From Polyangiaceae bacterium (GTDB lineage: Bacteria; Myxococcota_A; Polyangia; Polyangiales; Polyangiaceae): a stretch of DNA of 64,000 bases. Of the stretch, positions 19,083 to 28,020 are shown piece after piece. Made by a program: the position numbers and the translations under genes. Position 1 is the stretch's first letter, and the number at the start of each line of letters is the position of its first letter. Below the pieces are notes generated by a model. It searched no databases and had not been told where the DNA came from. It saw only the letters and a list, made by a program, of their open reading frames with translations. The stretch spans positions 806,001 to 870,000 of the forward strand of contig JADJXL010000015.1 of assembly GCA_016715885.1 (NCBI GenBank), written 5' to 3'.

Positions 19083-19135
19083 GGGCAAAGGCGGCGTGGG
19101 AAAGACGACGTATTCTGCTCGCATCATTGCTGTAG
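19083..19135 (+). pseudogene. ArsA-like gene remnant (P-loop joined to 3' end)
   Basis: Bases 19083-19118 match the Walker A coding region of the intact ArsA-like gene (13335-13370) at 33 of 36 positions. They are joined directly to a copy of that gene's last codons and stop (19118-19135). Everything between has been deleted. It is the mirror partner of the cysteine-rich remnant at 14257-14375. Confidence 0.75.
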
Positions 19136-19189
19136 CGAATTCAGCCCAACGAATATCAAGGCTCGCAAATGTTGTCAGGCGAGCAGTCA
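19118..19189. repeat. 72-bp direct repeat, copy B (convergent 3' ends)
   Basis: Gap-free partner of 14219-14290. Here the intact gene is the minus-strand cysteine-rich lipoprotein and the broken one is ArsA-like, the reverse of copy A. Confidence 0.85.
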
Positions 19190-19893
19190 CTGCTCAGACA
19201 TTCCGAATCCTCGGCACACGGTTGACCTAGCTTGAGCTTGCAAGAACCATTGAATCCGCAAGCTTTGGTCACATCGCAAACGCCCGGGTCCTCTTGGCCC
19301 GAGGGTAGATTCGAACACAAGCCTTCCTTGCCCGTCAAATTGCAGGCCTTGCAAGCGGTATTGCAAGACGTATCACAACATACGCCGTCGACGCAATTAT
19401 TCGTCGGGCAATCGCTTCCAACGGCACAAGGTATTCCAGCGCACGGCGCACATTTCGATCCACCACAATCGACCCCCGTTTCGTTGCCGTTCTGGATGCC
19501 ATCGCTGCACGAAGCGCATTTATTGTCCACACAAGAAGCGTTGCTACCAGAGCAGTCGCTGTTTTTGACGCAATCGACGCATGAACCCAAGCCATCGCAC
19601 ACTTGATCGTTGTTGCATTGCAAACCCGCCTGCACGAAACCCGAAATGCAAGCGCCGTTCATGCATGCCATCGTTTCGCAAAGCTTGACATCCGGGCAAT
19701 CCGCGACGCTCGAACAGAGGCCTGGCATGTGCGCGCCATCGCCCGAGCTGGAACTGGGCGTTCCATTGCTTTCGCCCCCGCTTCCGCCGCCGCCTTGTGG
19801 CGTGGTGGTCAACGTCAAGCAGCCAGCAGCCAGGGCCAAGCCCATCATGCCGATGGACAGGATCACGACCCTCGTTCCGCGCTCGCACAACAT
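19156..19893 (-). CDS. cysteine-rich lipoprotein
   Basis: The 245-residue product has a signal peptide with lipobox LALAAGC, a low-complexity Gly/Ser linker, then closely spaced cysteines in repeated units such as CVDCVKNSDCSG, GVDCGGSKCAPC and CVDGVCCDTSCNTACKAC. This type of cysteine-rich secreted domain is abundant in myxobacteria and is probably a disulfide-rich binding or structural module on the cell surface. No catalytic residues. The Met at 19893 is used; a later Met (MMGLALAAGC) would leave too short a signal. The 3' end is duplicated at 14219-14290. About 290 bp upstream hold no gene. Confidence 0.8.
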   Translation of the reverse strand: MLCERGTRVVILSIGMMGLALAAGCLTLTTTPQGGGGSGGESNGTPSSSSGDGAHMPGLCSSVADCPDVKLCETMACMNGACISGFVQAGLQCNNDQVCDGLGSCVDCVKNSDCSGSNASCVDNKCASCSDGIQNGNETGVDCGGSKCAPCAGIPCAVGSDCPTNNCVDGVCCDTSCNTACKACNLTGKEGLCSNLPSGQEDPGVCDVTKACGFNGSCKLKLGQPCAEDSECLSSDCSPDNICEP

Positions 19894-20184
19894 ATCGTCC
19901 TCCGTATTCAGTCGTCAGACGATACCGCACGACCGCAGGAGCCGATACGGGGCCCGCAGCATTTTGCGCGAAGACAAAAAAAGAACGCCTACTCAACGGC
20001 GGGGGGGGGAACCGGAGCAGGCGCTCGACCATTCTCTAGAGCAACCCGTGGGCCAACGTCGAGCTCACGTCATTTCGATATGTTGGAACGGCCCTCCACC
20101 TGGGAGCATTGCATTTGTGCAAGGGAAGGGCGACGTGGACTTTCATGTCTGTACGGGGAAGTCACGAGGATGACTTCGCCCAAT

Positions 20185-21513
20185 TCAGTCCATGGCGCGT
20201 CGGAGGAACGTAGCCATTTGTCCGCGCGTCACGAAATTGGCAGGGCAGTAGAGTTTTTTGACTGCATCGCAGCCGCTCGTGATGCTTGCCGCGCCGAGCG
20301 CATTGATGTTGGCTTGGTGAATCGATTCGCCATCATCGACGAAGAGATCCGTTTGAGACGCTGGTAATTTGAAGGCTTTGGTGAGGAACGTGGCCATTTC
20401 GGCTCGAGTGACTTCTTTGGTCGGGCAAAATTCGGTGCCGGCAACATTGCAGCCGCCCGTGATGCCCGCCGCAGCAATGGAATTGATGGCCGCTTCGTAG
20501 GGCGAACCATTGTCGTCCGAAAACCGCTCGGGACCGGCGGGTAGTTTCAGCGCGTTCGTGAGAAATGCGGCCATTTGTCCGCGCGTCACGGAATCGTTTG
20601 GACAATAGTTGCCATTGCCGCAACCATTCACGAATCCCTGTTTGGCGAGCCAATCGATGTCGGCCTGGAATGGTGAGCTGCAGATGTCTGCAAACGATGC
20701 CGTGCAAGCCGGTTCATTCAATGGCATGTTGCACGTTGCACCGATGGGAAACCCATTGGCTGGCGACTTGCGCATGCGCGATTCCGTGCCCGGTCCCCAA
20801 ATGCCATCTTCCGCAATCTTGTCGTTCGGATTGTTGCGGTTCCACAGTTTTTGAAACGCGAGCACGTCGAGACCTCGATGATCCACCGCGCCCGATCCAA
20901 TGTAATCGAAATGCCATGGATCGCTGGAACCAAGCCATCGAAAGCCATTGGCTTCGAGCGCCCCGCGCCATGCCGAATATTCTTGGATGTCGATGGCCAT
21001 CCCGGTTTCATGGTTCGACAAACCAGGTTTGGCGGCGAGCGAAATGCCGCACCGACCCGTTTGGTACCAATTGTAGAGCAAATATTGTTGCGCCGCGGTG
21101 CGAAGCATTGAATTGATCGTGATCGCTCGGCTCGGATTCGCCTTCATGACCGCTTCGAGTTTGTCTCGGGCGGGCTTTTGAATGTTCAGAAAAACCGCCG
21201 AACCGGCAGAGCCATTTGCGCCCAGCGTGAGGGGCGCAAATGCGCCGGGTGTGATGCAATTGCTTTCCGCGATGATTTGATACGAAAGCCCTTTGACGCT
21301 CACGGTGCCACAAGAAGTCGCCGCGGCATTGGCAACGGTACCACCAGAAAAACCTTCGGCGAATTGGCCAATCCCCTCGTCATGGCCTTCGGAATCGCCC
21401 AACTGCTCGACATCTTCGGTCCCCGTGCCATCGGCCATACAGCCGACGAGAGCGAAGACGGAAATGAAGGGAGTCAAGTAGCGCGTCGCGAGCTCGTACA
21501 TTGTTTGGTCCAT
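20185..21513 (-). CDS. D-Ala-D-Ala carboxypeptidase-like M15 peptidase with SLH repeats
   Basis: I start at the ATG at 21513, which gives a lipoprotein signal ending FALVGC; the frame is open 50 codons further but without signal character. A VanY/M15-type zinc peptidase domain follows: INSMLRTAAQQYLLYNWY, SNHETGMAIDIQ (zinc His and Asp) and DPWHFDY (third ligand). Next is a peptidoglycan-binding-like segment (AFQKLWN, EDGIWGPGTESRM), then three S-layer-homology repeats, each with CP....VTR..MA.FL. The protein probably trims peptide cross-bridges of peptidoglycan and is held at the wall by the SLH repeats. It is divergent from the next gene. Confidence 0.88.
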   Translation of the reverse strand: MDQTMYELATRYLTPFISVFALVGCMADGTGTEDVEQLGDSEGHDEGIGQFAEGFSGGTVANAAATSCGTVSVKGLSYQIIAESNCITPGAFAPLTLGANGSAGSAVFLNIQKPARDKLEAVMKANPSRAITINSMLRTAAQQYLLYNWYQTGRCGISLAAKPGLSNHETGMAIDIQEYSAWRGALEANGFRWLGSSDPWHFDYIGSGAVDHRGLDVLAFQKLWNRNNPNDKIAEDGIWGPGTESRMRKSPANGFPIGATCNMPLNEPACTASFADICSSPFQADIDWLAKQGFVNGCGNGNYCPNDSVTRGQMAAFLTNALKLPAGPERFSDDNGSPYEAAINSIAAAGITGGCNVAGTEFCPTKEVTRAEMATFLTKAFKLPASQTDLFVDDGESIHQANINALGAASITSGCDAVKKLYCPANFVTRGQMATFLRRAMD

Positions 21514-21688
21514 GGTATCATGGTCTCCAAGCAATCTTCTTGCCAATGCTCGAAGCCGTGTTTTGCCGTCGATCGAATGGTCCATGATTGCCCTGGTGGG
21601 TCGACTGGGGTGATACATGCATGATCCAGTTGGTCCCATCGTGACCGGCCTTGGTCTTGACAACGAGTCCCGAAAGGGGCCTCATGAG

Positions 21689-22906
21689 ATGATGTCCTCT
21701 GTCAATCACCTGCTCCTCGATGGTCGTGCTTTGCTCGATGCAGATCGGCTCCTCCAAATGCGGATGGGGGATCGTCGTGCAAGTTTCGAGGTGGCATTTC
21801 GAGCAGCACCTCCGCATACGGCGTTTCTCGTGGTGGCCGGTATCGAGAGCGCCATCGAAATGCTGGCCGGACCGCTCATCGAAAAGGAGAAAGTCACCGC
21901 AGCCCAGGACCTCGTTGGTTTCTCCGACGACCTTGCAAATCGGCTACGTTCGTTCGCTCCAAAAGTCGATCTGGACACGGTTTCGGATGGGACGATCGTA
22001 TTTCCGGGCGCACCCGTGGCCATGGTCGAAGGGCCGTTTTTCGAGGCATTGCTCACGGCGTCTCTCGTGCGCGCGACGCTTGGACGCGCCACTGCGATTG
22101 CGACGCGCACGTGTCGACTGCACATGGCTGCCGAGGGCGATCCCATCATTGATGGATCGAGTGCTCAGATTGCGAACCCCGAGGCGTCATTGTTCATTGC
22201 TCGGGCGGCCGTCATCGGTGGGGCAAGTGCCACGACAAACGTGCTCGCGGCGATGACGTTTGGCATTCCATTTCGAGCAACCGCCGGAATTTCGTTCGGA
22301 GCGCCTGCCGTTTCGGAGTTGCCTGCGGATACTTGGCGCCCTGCCGAGGAAGAAGAATTGCTCGACATTGGAACGGGTGACGACGAAGAAGCGGTGCTGC
22401 TCGAATTGAAGCGTCGAGGTCGGCGAGCTGCGGGTTGGCTTGCTCGGGGACTCGGTGACGCCGAAGCACGCGCGTTGCCCATGCGTTGTGAGCTCGTGGC
22501 GCTCGAGCAAGGCGGATCGTGGGCTCCGCCGCCGGTGGGCATGGGTGACGAGGAGAAGCCGAGGCCTGGGCGAAAGCTGGTCGCTCGGTATTCCGATGGC
22601 GATGGGCGGCTCGTCGCGGACATCGTGCACTTGATGGCCGAGCGCATGCGATCGCCCAAGGAATTCGGCGCTGTGACGCTCACGCCGCTGGCCCAGCCGC
22701 GCTTGCGTGAAGGCCGGCCGCTCGAAGCTCCCGAAGCGGCAAACGTGGGTCGCGAACGGTCGATTGCAACGCGTGCGTCGCTTCCCGACAGGGTGACGTA
22801 CTTGCGAGCTCCTGCCGCGTATCGTGTCGAGGAGTCGGCGGGTGTCGTTGCTCAACGAGAAGGCGCAGCCCGCGCCAAAGAGCGTTTGGCGTCGCTCATC
22901 TCGTGA
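21689..22906 (+). CDS. nicotinate phosphoribosyltransferase-like protein
   Basis: From the ATG at 21689 (after AAAGGGGC) the product has 405 residues and follows the fold order of nicotinate phosphoribosyltransferase: FEVAFRAAPPHTAFLVVAGI near the N-terminus, VSDGTIVFPGAPVAMVEGPF, LVRATLGRATAIATR and a central Gly-rich barrel part. The family forms nicotinate mononucleotide from nicotinate and PRPP for NAD salvage. Some hallmark residues are weak here, the usual TDLYQLTM start and the C-terminal barrel, and there is an acidic insert (EEEELLDIGTGDDEE). It may be a divergent or inactive member. An ATG at 21617 is an alternative start. Confidence 0.7.
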   Translation: MMSSVNHLLLDGRALLDADRLLQMRMGDRRASFEVAFRAAPPHTAFLVVAGIESAIEMLAGPLIEKEKVTAAQDLVGFSDDLANRLRSFAPKVDLDTVSDGTIVFPGAPVAMVEGPFFEALLTASLVRATLGRATAIATRTCRLHMAAEGDPIIDGSSAQIANPEASLFIARAAVIGGASATTNVLAAMTFGIPFRATAGISFGAPAVSELPADTWRPAEEEELLDIGTGDDEEAVLLELKRRGRRAAGWLARGLGDAEARALPMRCELVALEQGGSWAPPPVGMGDEEKPRPGRKLVARYSDGDGRLVADIVHLMAERMRSPKEFGAVTLTPLAQPRLREGRPLEAPEAANVGRERSIATRASLPDRVTYLRAPAAYRVEESAGVVAQREGAARAKERLASLIS

Positions 22907-22972
22907 CCCGCGCGCATGACTAACGCGCCGGCTCGACTTCGGTTACGATGCCGAACCGAAGGAGCCGCTCGC

Positions 22973-23848
22973 ATGCGTTCATCGCACCTCGTTTCATCGC
23001 TTTTCACGCTCGCCACGTGCCTCGTTACATCGTCGCTCTTCGCGGCTCCGCCCGACCCACCACCTCTTCCAGCGGCTGACAAACAGCCGGATCCGGTCGA
23101 GGTTGCAGCTCCCGTACCGCCCCCGCCGCCGCCTTTGCAACAGCCGCCTGTGCAACCGCCGAATCGCGTGCTCGAGGTGCCTGCGCAGCCACCGCCACCG
23201 CCCCCACCGCCACCTCTGCGAAAAGTGGAAGAGGAGCCCGACGACGAACCCGAAGGATGGGCCCAGGGCGACCATTTCGAGTTCACGATGGGATTTTTGG
23301 CAGGTCAACGATCGTATTCGAAGACGTCGTTCACGTTCGAAGAAGGAACGGCCGGGGGAATTGGTGGAGGTGGGCTCGTCGCGCCATTCGTCAAACCTCC
23401 ATTCGACAGTGCGACGGTGCTCGGATTGCGTTACGACGTGCGTTTGGTCATGAGTTTCATTCGCATGACCGTCGGCTTCGACCTGCCTTTTACGACGTAC
23501 AAAGTGAGCGATTCCACGGCCGCGTACGACGTGAATGGCACGATGCGGCAGGTGACGGTGCAATCGTTATCGGCCAAGGAGCTGCGATTTGGCATCGGCG
23601 GAGAATATCCATTCAAAAAAGTTGCGATTTTCGCGGACTTGATTGGAGGCGTGCATTGGGTCGATACGGAGCTCGCCATTGACGGATACAAGGCCGATTA
23701 CGGGGCGACGAGTTTTGCATTTTCTGGTCGAGCAGGCGTGCGCGCGTACGTCAGAAAATGGTTTTTCGCGACCGCTTCCGGCGAAGTCGGCTTGATTGGC
23801 GATTTGCGATGGAATGCAGAAGTCGCGCTAGGGTTTTCCGTGAAGTGA
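22973..23848 (+). CDS. outer-membrane beta-barrel protein with proline-rich linker
   Basis: The ATG at 22973 follows AAGGAG and starts a signal peptide ending in LFAAPP. Residues 25-80 are a Pro-rich linker with runs of 6-9 prolines, then an acidic EEEPDDEPEGW, then alternating amphipathic strands (FEFTMGFLAGQRSYSK, LGLRYDVRLVMSFIRMTVGF, WNAEVALGFSVK) typical of small outer-membrane barrels. The barrel ends in an alternating pattern at the C-terminus. The Pro-rich part may span the periplasm or peptidoglycan. Exact family not recognised. It stands 67 bp after the preceding gene. Confidence 0.75.
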   Translation: MRSSHLVSSLFTLATCLVTSSLFAAPPDPPPLPAADKQPDPVEVAAPVPPPPPPLQQPPVQPPNRVLEVPAQPPPPPPPPPLRKVEEEPDDEPEGWAQGDHFEFTMGFLAGQRSYSKTSFTFEEGTAGGIGGGGLVAPFVKPPFDSATVLGLRYDVRLVMSFIRMTVGFDLPFTTYKVSDSTAAYDVNGTMRQVTVQSLSAKELRFGIGGEYPFKKVAIFADLIGGVHWVDTELAIDGYKADYGATSFAFSGRAGVRAYVRKWFFATASGEVGLIGDLRWNAEVALGFSVK

Positions 23849-23869
23849 GGTGGAGATTTCTCGCGTGAA

Positions 23870-23935
23870 ATTCCCCCTCTCCACGCAGCGTCACGCAGTG
23901 ACGCGGAGTTGGAGAGGGGGTTAGGGGGTGAGGCG
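23870..23935. repeat. REP-like palindromic element between convergent genes
   Basis: Outer arms CCCCCTCTCCA (23873-23883) and TGGAGAGGGGG (23910-23920), an inner hairpin GCGTCAC/GTGACGC, and a flank TTAGGGGGTGAGGCG. In reverse complement this is the same CCTCACCCCC-ACCCCCTCTCC motif seen at 2361-2399 and 7965-8003. It lies 22 bp after the barrel gene stop and before the convergent small gene, so it may also work as a transcription terminator. Confidence 0.7.
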
Positions 23936-23952
23936 CGAACTGCGCGCGATCC

Positions 23953-24072
23953 TCAAGGCGAGATGTTGTAGATGAACACGAAAAACGTGCCGAGCACCAC
24001 GACGGCGATGCCAATGAGCTTGGGTACGGTCCAGTCGTCGGTCGGTACGTGTTGCGTCGAATCGTTCGCCAT
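23953..24072 (-). CDS. 39-residue single-pass membrane protein
   Basis: A very short gene read from the ATG at 24070-24072, preceded by a good ribosome-binding site (GGAG, 6 nt before ATG). The product starts MANDSTQHVPTDDWTVPKL and continues into one hydrophobic helix (LIGIAVVVLGTFFVFIY) ending NISP. The arrangement, a polar N-terminus, one transmembrane helix and almost no tail, resembles small accessory subunits of membrane complexes, but I recognise no family. It lies 89 bp downstream of the double UspA gene, same strand. Support comes from the ribosome site, codon choice and protein-like sequence. Confidence 0.65.
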   Translation of the reverse strand: MANDSTQHVPTDDWTVPKLIGIAVVVLGTFFVFIYNISP

Positions 24073-24161
24073 GGTGTCTCCAGAGAAGGCTTGCCCGTAG
24101 GGCCGCCGAACGACGCATTCGTGCCATCGAACGGCCGGGACGTCAACCCGCCAGACGTGGG

Positions 24162-25070
24162 CTATTCGGTGTGCGGCATGGAACGCGCCACGAGCACCGA
24201 AGACCGAGCACCTCGAACGACCTTCTCCGCGACGCTTCCAAGGGCCACGCGCGAAAGCCCCGTGCGCCCATGCGTCGCGACGACGACGAGATCGGCTTCC
24301 ATTTGTTCTGCCGTGCGAATGATCGCCGCCGCCGCATCACCCTCGGCAACCCGCGCCTCAGCTTTGACGTCGAGTCGCTCGACGATGGCCGCGAGCGCCG
24401 TTTGCGCCCCTTCACGCATCTGCGTGAGAAGCTCCGGCGGCGGAACGATCGGTACGCCCCCAAAAGGCACGGTCAAACCCATAGCGGGCGACGGCAACAC
24501 GTCCAGGGCGTAGAGCACCACGAGCTCGGCGGAGGCGCGTTTTGCAGCTTCGGCGGCGAGCGAGATGGCGGGCATCGAGAGATCCGAAAGGTCGGTGGCG
24601 ACGAGGATCTTGTTCGTTTTTTTGTGCGCTCTGGCGATGAACACCGAGCAGTGCGCGTAGCGGGCGATGCGTTCGGCGACGCTCCCCAAAAGCAGCCTTG
24701 CGATGCCCGAAAGACCTCGACTCGCGGTGACGATGAGGGTGGCCTTGACGTCTTCGGCGACGCGCAAGATCGCGCTATCGGCAGCGCCACTTTCGATGCG
24801 GATTTCAAACTCCTCTGCAGCTCGACCCGTGAGTGCTTCGACGCGATCTTCGACGGCTGCAGCAGCTCGGCTCTCCGCGTGGATCAAAGCTTCCATGTCG
24901 GCTTGTACCCGCTGCGGAAAGAGCGGTGATGCGCGCAGAATCTCGTGCACGACGTGGCACACGACGAGCTTGCTGCCCTTGCCATGCGCAAGCTCGTGCG
25001 CTGCGCGGATCGCTTCATCGGCAGAGTCGCTCAAATCGGTCGCTACCAGCACTACATCATTCAGGGCCAT
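24162..25070 (-). CDS. tandem universal stress protein (two UspA domains)
   Basis: Starting at the ATG at 25070 (AGGAG 6 nt before) gives 302 residues. Two UspA domains lie head to tail: the first begins VVLVATDLSDSADEAIRAAH and ends with ASRGLSGIARLLLGSVAERI; the second begins KILVATDLSDLSMPAISLAA and ends with ATHGRTGLSRVALGSVAEKV. Each has the G-x2-G-x9-G(S/T) nucleotide-binding pattern of ATP-binding Usp proteins. Such proteins are cytoplasmic stress-response factors. The next gene upstream is a flavin reductase 81 bp away, same strand. Confidence 0.92.
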   Translation of the reverse strand: MALNDVVLVATDLSDSADEAIRAAHELAHGKGSKLVVCHVVHEILRASPLFPQRVQADMEALIHAESRAAAAVEDRVEALTGRAAEEFEIRIESGAADSAILRVAEDVKATLIVTASRGLSGIARLLLGSVAERIARYAHCSVFIARAHKKTNKILVATDLSDLSMPAISLAAEAAKRASAELVVLYALDVLPSPAMGLTVPFGGVPIVPPPELLTQMREGAQTALAAIVERLDVKAEARVAEGDAAAAIIRTAEQMEADLVVVATHGRTGLSRVALGSVAEKVVRGARSSVLVARSMPHTE

Positions 25071-25150
25071 ACGGTCTCCTCGACGCGCCACCTTAGAAGG
25101 TCTTGGCGCATCGTTCAACGCGCTCGGGAACGCCGAGCCGACAGCTCAGG

Positions 25151-25669
25151 CTAACTTCGTCGCGTGCGCTCGATCGTTTCGTCGTCGAGGTGCTGGTAGT
25201 TGCCGTGCCAGTAGACGAGCGGTGCATCGCGTCCGTCGCGTACGGCGGATGCGACCACGAGACCGACGTAGATGATGTGATCGCCTGCATCGATGGCGCG
25301 ATCGACGCGGCAGTCGAGCCAGGCGAGAGCGCTGTCGAGGACGGGAGCGCCCGTGATGGCAGTTCGGCCGATCGCTGCGAGTTTGTCCGAGCGCTCCTCG
25401 TCGGTGCCTTTGCCGGCGAAAAACTCCGACAGCTCGCGTTGATCTTCCGCGAGGATGTTTACGGCGAACATGCCGGCGGGCCCCACGGCGATGCCCGAGC
25501 GAGCTCGTTTGTCTGCGCAGAACAAGACGAGAGGCGGGTCGAGCGACACCGACGTGAACGAGCTGGCGGTCATGCCGAAAAACGCGCCGTCCTGCGCGGT
25601 CGTGACGACGGTCACGCCGGACGCGAACTGCCCGAGGACTTTGCGAAACTCCGCCGCATCGATGGCCAT
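25151..25669 (-). CDS. flavin reductase domain protein
   Basis: A 172-residue protein of the FMN-binding split-barrel flavin reductase family. It has ASGVTVVTTAQDGAFFGMTA at the N-terminus, SFTSVSLDPPLVLFCADK (the Ser/Thr-rich FMN phosphate loop) and a C-terminal HIIYVGLVVASAVRDG with YWHGNY. Members reduce FMN or FAD with NAD(P)H, often for a two-component monooxygenase; no oxygenase gene is adjacent. Full length for the family and a clear start. Cytoplasmic. Confidence 0.9.
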   Translation of the reverse strand: MAIDAAEFRKVLGQFASGVTVVTTAQDGAFFGMTASSFTSVSLDPPLVLFCADKRARSGIAVGPAGMFAVNILAEDQRELSEFFAGKGTDEERSDKLAAIGRTAITGAPVLDSALAWLDCRVDRAIDAGDHIIYVGLVVASAVRDGRDAPLVYWHGNYQHLDDETIERTRRS

Positions 25670-25750
25670 TGCGGCTACTTTAGGGTGGAACGGGTCGGCT
25701 GGCGAGGTGGTTGGCGGGAGGAGAAACTCGGACGCGAGGTCGATCGGTCT

Positions 25751-27406
25751 TTACTGCACCATTCCCACGCGTTGATCACACGGCCGGTCCTTTTCATCCT
25801 GGTGCAGTCCCGCAATGCGCAAAGGGCTCACGTCCTTCGATGCAATCGCCGAGCGAACCTTCGACAGAATGAGCGCGTCGAGGTTGCCGCTCGTGTAATC
25901 GGTATGCGTTCCCCCGCAGCTCGAACGAGGATCCCCGCCTCCGGTCGATTGCGGACCCGCGCCGCCGCGCAATACGAACATGTGCGTGCCGCCCGTGTAT
26001 TGCGCGAGCTGCCGAAAGACGACTTGACCGAGCGCGTCCATGCCCGAAGCTGCAATGCTGTAGATTTGAATGCCCGCGTGATTCGCTTCCTGCATGGCAC
26101 CCACGTATCCCTCGTCATTGGCGTAATCGAGATGCGGGGGCGCATCGCCAACGAGAAACACGAGACGCGCTATCGATTCCGGCTTGAATTTCAGCGTGCG
26201 CACCGCGACCCGCACGGCTTCGTTGACGTGTTCGGGCGTGTCTCCACCACCATTGGCTTGCAGGGCAGCGATTCGAGCCTGCAACCCGGCGACGTCCGTC
26301 GTCATTTGATGCATGCGCGTCACGAATGCATCGCCGCGATCCCGATATTCGACCAGGCCCACGCGCGGACGAATGCCGACCGTACCGAGCGAGCTTGCCA
26401 CTTTTTCGAGCGTATCGCGCAGAGCATTGATTTCTTCCGACATCGATCCGGTCGTATCGAGGACGAAGGCGACGTCGATGGTTTGTGCGTCCGGTAAAAC
26501 TCGATTCGACGGCAATGAAAGGTCCACGATTCCGTCACCCGCCGCAGCCCGGAACGATTGCGCGACCTTGGCGCCTTGGCAATTCGCCGTTGCCGTCAAA
26601 TCCTGACTGCGAAATCCTTCCGCGCGAGGGAAGAGCAGCGCGCGTCCCGTGCTCGTCGTCGTGAACGTCGTCGTTTTTCCAGACGCATCGCGAACCTCGA
26701 CATTGCAGCTCGGTACGGGCTTGCCCGCGGCGTCACGCACCACGAGGAACCGCCGCACGGACACGTCGATGCTCGACGCTCCACGGCCTTTTTCCGTCGC
26801 GAGCCACCGACCATATTCACGAAAATTCGCGTTGTCGTCCCATTCGCCCGTTCGCACGCCCGAAGGCAATTGCGACGCAGCGCCAGCACTGCTTCCGCCG
26901 ACGCGCACCGCCCCGACGACTCCGCCCACACGCACGGGCCCGGCGGCCGCATGCGATCCTCCGAGCCGCCCGTGACCGGAACCAAATCCCGAGCCCGTAC
27001 CCGTTCCAGCGCCGCGCCCGACCGTGCCGACGCTGCCAAGCCCAATGCCTTCGCCTCGTCCGCCGCCACCTTCGCCAACGCCCGACAAACCCAGTCCACC
27101 GCTTCCCCAGGCCGATCCGGCCGCATCGAGGGCCTTCGGTGCACTTCCCCAATGCGTTTCCACGGGCGCCGTGAGGGGTTCGTCCGGGCCAGCGACCAGC
27201 GCTTCCGGCGCATCCGGAGCTTTCGCCACATCGGTCGTGACGACCGGCGGCTCGAGCGGTTCGTCGAGCGGCTTCGCGGGCTTTTCAGCAGCGAGCGTCA
27301 CGCTTTTGTGCGTCGATGCGGTATTGGGAGCCGGCTGCGGCGTTGAGCAAGACAGGAGCAGCAGCGATGATGCGCCCAGAACGAACCAAGACGAACGACG
27401 TTTCAT
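25751..27406 (-). CDS. lipoprotein with von Willebrand factor A domain
   Basis: The ATG at 27406 after GAGG starts MKRRSSWFVLGASSLLLLSC, a lipoprotein signal (Cys20); 551 residues in all. A long Gly/Ala/Pro-rich linker with repeats of GSG and GRGAG runs to about residue 200. A short carboxypeptidase-regulatory-like segment (VRRFLVVRDAAGKPVPSCNV) follows, then a VWA domain with the MIDAS-type motif VAFVLDTTGSMSEEI and the later RLVFLVGDAPPHLDY. It probably binds a ligand through a metal ion at the cell envelope. The gene stands alone. Confidence 0.85.
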   Translation of the reverse strand: MKRRSSWFVLGASSLLLLSCSTPQPAPNTASTHKSVTLAAEKPAKPLDEPLEPPVVTTDVAKAPDAPEALVAGPDEPLTAPVETHWGSAPKALDAAGSAWGSGGLGLSGVGEGGGGRGEGIGLGSVGTVGRGAGTGTGSGFGSGHGRLGGSHAAAGPVRVGGVVGAVRVGGSSAGAASQLPSGVRTGEWDDNANFREYGRWLATEKGRGASSIDVSVRRFLVVRDAAGKPVPSCNVEVRDASGKTTTFTTTSTGRALLFPRAEGFRSQDLTATANCQGAKVAQSFRAAAGDGIVDLSLPSNRVLPDAQTIDVAFVLDTTGSMSEEINALRDTLEKVASSLGTVGIRPRVGLVEYRDRGDAFVTRMHQMTTDVAGLQARIAALQANGGGDTPEHVNEAVRVAVRTLKFKPESIARLVFLVGDAPPHLDYANDEGYVGAMQEANHAGIQIYSIAASGMDALGQVVFRQLAQYTGGTHMFVLRGGAGPQSTGGGDPRSSCGGTHTDYTSGNLDALILSKVRSAIASKDVSPLRIAGLHQDEKDRPCDQRVGMVQ

Positions 27407-27568
27407 GATGAGCTGCCTCGCGACGGAAAGGTTTCCATGAGTCGGGAGGGACGAATGCAACGCGAACGTCCACGGTTCCGACTCGGTGGCACGATCCGAG
27501 CGGGCAAGTGACGAAAAAGTTCCCGGAAAAGTTCGACCGCCCGAAGCGAGCGTGTGCGTGCGAGATCG

Positions 27569-27985
27569 TTATACCGACGATCGCTGGTCCAGCCGGCGCG
27601 CGACCATGCGTGCATCGAGGTCTGTCAATGCGCGCCGGAGCTCATGCGCGAATTCGTCGTCGTTTGCGTCTTTCGCAATGGCGCCATCGGCGCCGATGTG
27701 CCGCCCGATGCGATCGAGGACCGACGGCTCCATGTTGCTGTAGAGCAGCACGGGCAGGTGATTGTACGTGTGACGAATGACGCGAACGAGCGCGGGACCA
27801 TCGAGGCCTGGCATGTTCACGTCGAGCAGCACGACATCGCATTGCGAGTCGCGAATGGCTGCGAGCGTTCCGAAAGGTCCACGGTGAAATCGTGGCGTGA
27901 AGCCAAGCTTCGCTAGCCGGTGGTACGTGGACATCCCGTCATTGTCGTCGTCGTCGATGAAAAGAATGATTGGTGCGGCCTTCAT
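27569..27985 (-). CDS. single-domain response regulator
   Basis: A 138-residue CheY-like receiver. It has the acidic cluster ILFIDDDDNDG, the phospho-accepting Asp in DVVLLDVNMPGLDG (near residue 58), a Ser in LLYSNME at the switch position and the conserved Lys in GAIAKDAN. There is no output domain, so it acts through protein contacts. It follows the PAS-STAS gene by 35 bp on the same strand behind AAAGGAG, so the two are probably co-transcribed. Confidence 0.92.
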   Translation of the reverse strand: MKAAPIILFIDDDDNDGMSTYHRLAKLGFTPRFHRGPFGTLAAIRDSQCDVVLLDVNMPGLDGPALVRVIRHTYNHLPVLLYSNMEPSVLDRIGRHIGADGAIAKDANDDEFAHELRRALTDLDARMVARRLDQRSSV

Positions 27986-28020
27986 GGTTTCGGCTCCTTT
28001 CCGAGGGACGTCGCATTCAG

